A stretch of 5,787 bases of DNA from Verrucomicrobiota bacterium. GTDB lineage: Bacteria; Verrucomicrobiota; Verrucomicrobiia; Opitutales; Opitutaceae. Every line of letters starts with the position of its first letter. Position 1 is the stretch's first letter. The stretch spans positions 1 through 5,787 of the forward strand of contig JAFAAS010000095.1 of NCBI GenBank assembly GCA_023426435.1, in the 5' to 3' direction. The translations under genes and the position numbers were made by a program. Positions 5,635 to 5,787 of this stretch are shown piece by piece. The notes below the pieces were generated by a model, which had not been told where the DNA came from, did no database searches, and saw only the letters and a program-made list of their open reading frames with translations.

Positions 5635-5787
5635 AGAGCGTTTCAATTAAAGTTATAGCCACAGAGAAGGAGATGGTGTAAGGTGCGGGGTATGAGAAAA
5701 CCAATTTCGGTGGATCTACGGGAGAGGATCGTGGAAGCCTACGAGCGGAAGGAGGGCACCCGGGAGGAAGTGGCGAAGCGCTTCAAA
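5634..5787 (+). mobile_element. Left end of an IS630-family insertion sequence (partial)
   Basis: The transposase N-terminus at 5692 is IS630-like, and members of this family insert at TA dinucleotides. Similarity between the two intact REP-like copies ends at T5634, which is followed by A5635, and the sequence then changes to AT-richer DNA (GAGCGTTTCAATTAAAG and onward) unlike the surrounding GC-rich DNA. I therefore place the left boundary at or next to TA 5634-5635. The right end, the matching terminal inverted repeat and the duplicated TA are outside the window, so the boundary is inferred. Confidence 0.55.
5692..5787 (+). CDS. IS630-family transposase, N-terminal fragment (runs off window)
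   Basis: The last 32 codons encode an opening MRKPISVDLRERIVEAYERK followed by GTREEVAKRFK. This matches the start of the helix-turn-helix DNA-binding domain of IS630-family transposases (consensus style: K-P-[YI]-S-x-D-L-R-E-R, then an R-x-x-V-A-x-R-F recognition region). The DDE catalytic domain lies beyond the window, so intactness cannot be judged. ATG 5692 is a reasonable start. An in-frame GTG at 5683 is an alternative, because AAGGAG at 5667-5672 lies 10 nt before that GTG but 19 nt before the ATG. The protein would move its own element by cutting and joining at the terminal inverted repeats. Confidence 0.8.
   Translation, partial: MRKPISVDLRERIVEAYERKEGTREEVAKRFK

Overview
The window comes from a GC-rich bacterial chromosome. 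The gene set, protein style and intergenic repeats suggest Verrucomicrobiota, perhaps Opitutaceae. That assignment is from memory of similar proteins and is an inference; no rRNA or other decisive marker is present.

Layout. Positions 1-2128 hold two minus-strand genes: the start of a family-2-like glycosyltransferase (cut by the window edge) and, 15 nt upstream of it, a complete OPT-superfamily membrane transporter. A 253-nt divergent intergenic region (2129-2381) carries two inverted copies of a REP-like palindrome. Positions 2382-5558 hold four plus-strand housekeeping genes: a RibB riboflavin enzyme fused to a degenerate RibA-like domain, lumazine synthase (ribH), the antitermination factor nusB, and the SRP receptor ftsY. 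ribH and nusB overlap by 4 nt. The gaps between the others are filled with repeats: a heptamer array plus a hairpin between ribB and ribH, and a 67-nt symmetric palindrome between nusB and ftsY. After ftsY comes a further copy of the REP-like palindrome, directly abutted by the left end of an IS630-family insertion sequence whose transposase runs off the window.

How the genes work together. RibB makes 3,4-dihydroxy-2-butanone 4-phosphate, which is one of the two substrates of RibH, so the pair supplies adjacent steps of riboflavin synthesis. The RibA half of the fusion has lost its zinc-binding cysteines and the segment carrying the catalytic loop, so GTP cyclohydrolase II must come from another locus. 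nusB (rRNA transcription antitermination) and ftsY (membrane protein targeting) are unrelated functions that are probably co-transcribed with it.

I see no phage, CRISPR, toxin-antitoxin or defence locus. The most interesting material is intergenic: a REP-like family whose two best copies differ only by one compensatory base-pair change, an inverted pair resembling a REPIN/BIME unit, an insertion sequence lying against one copy, and the symmetric palindrome in front of ftsY.
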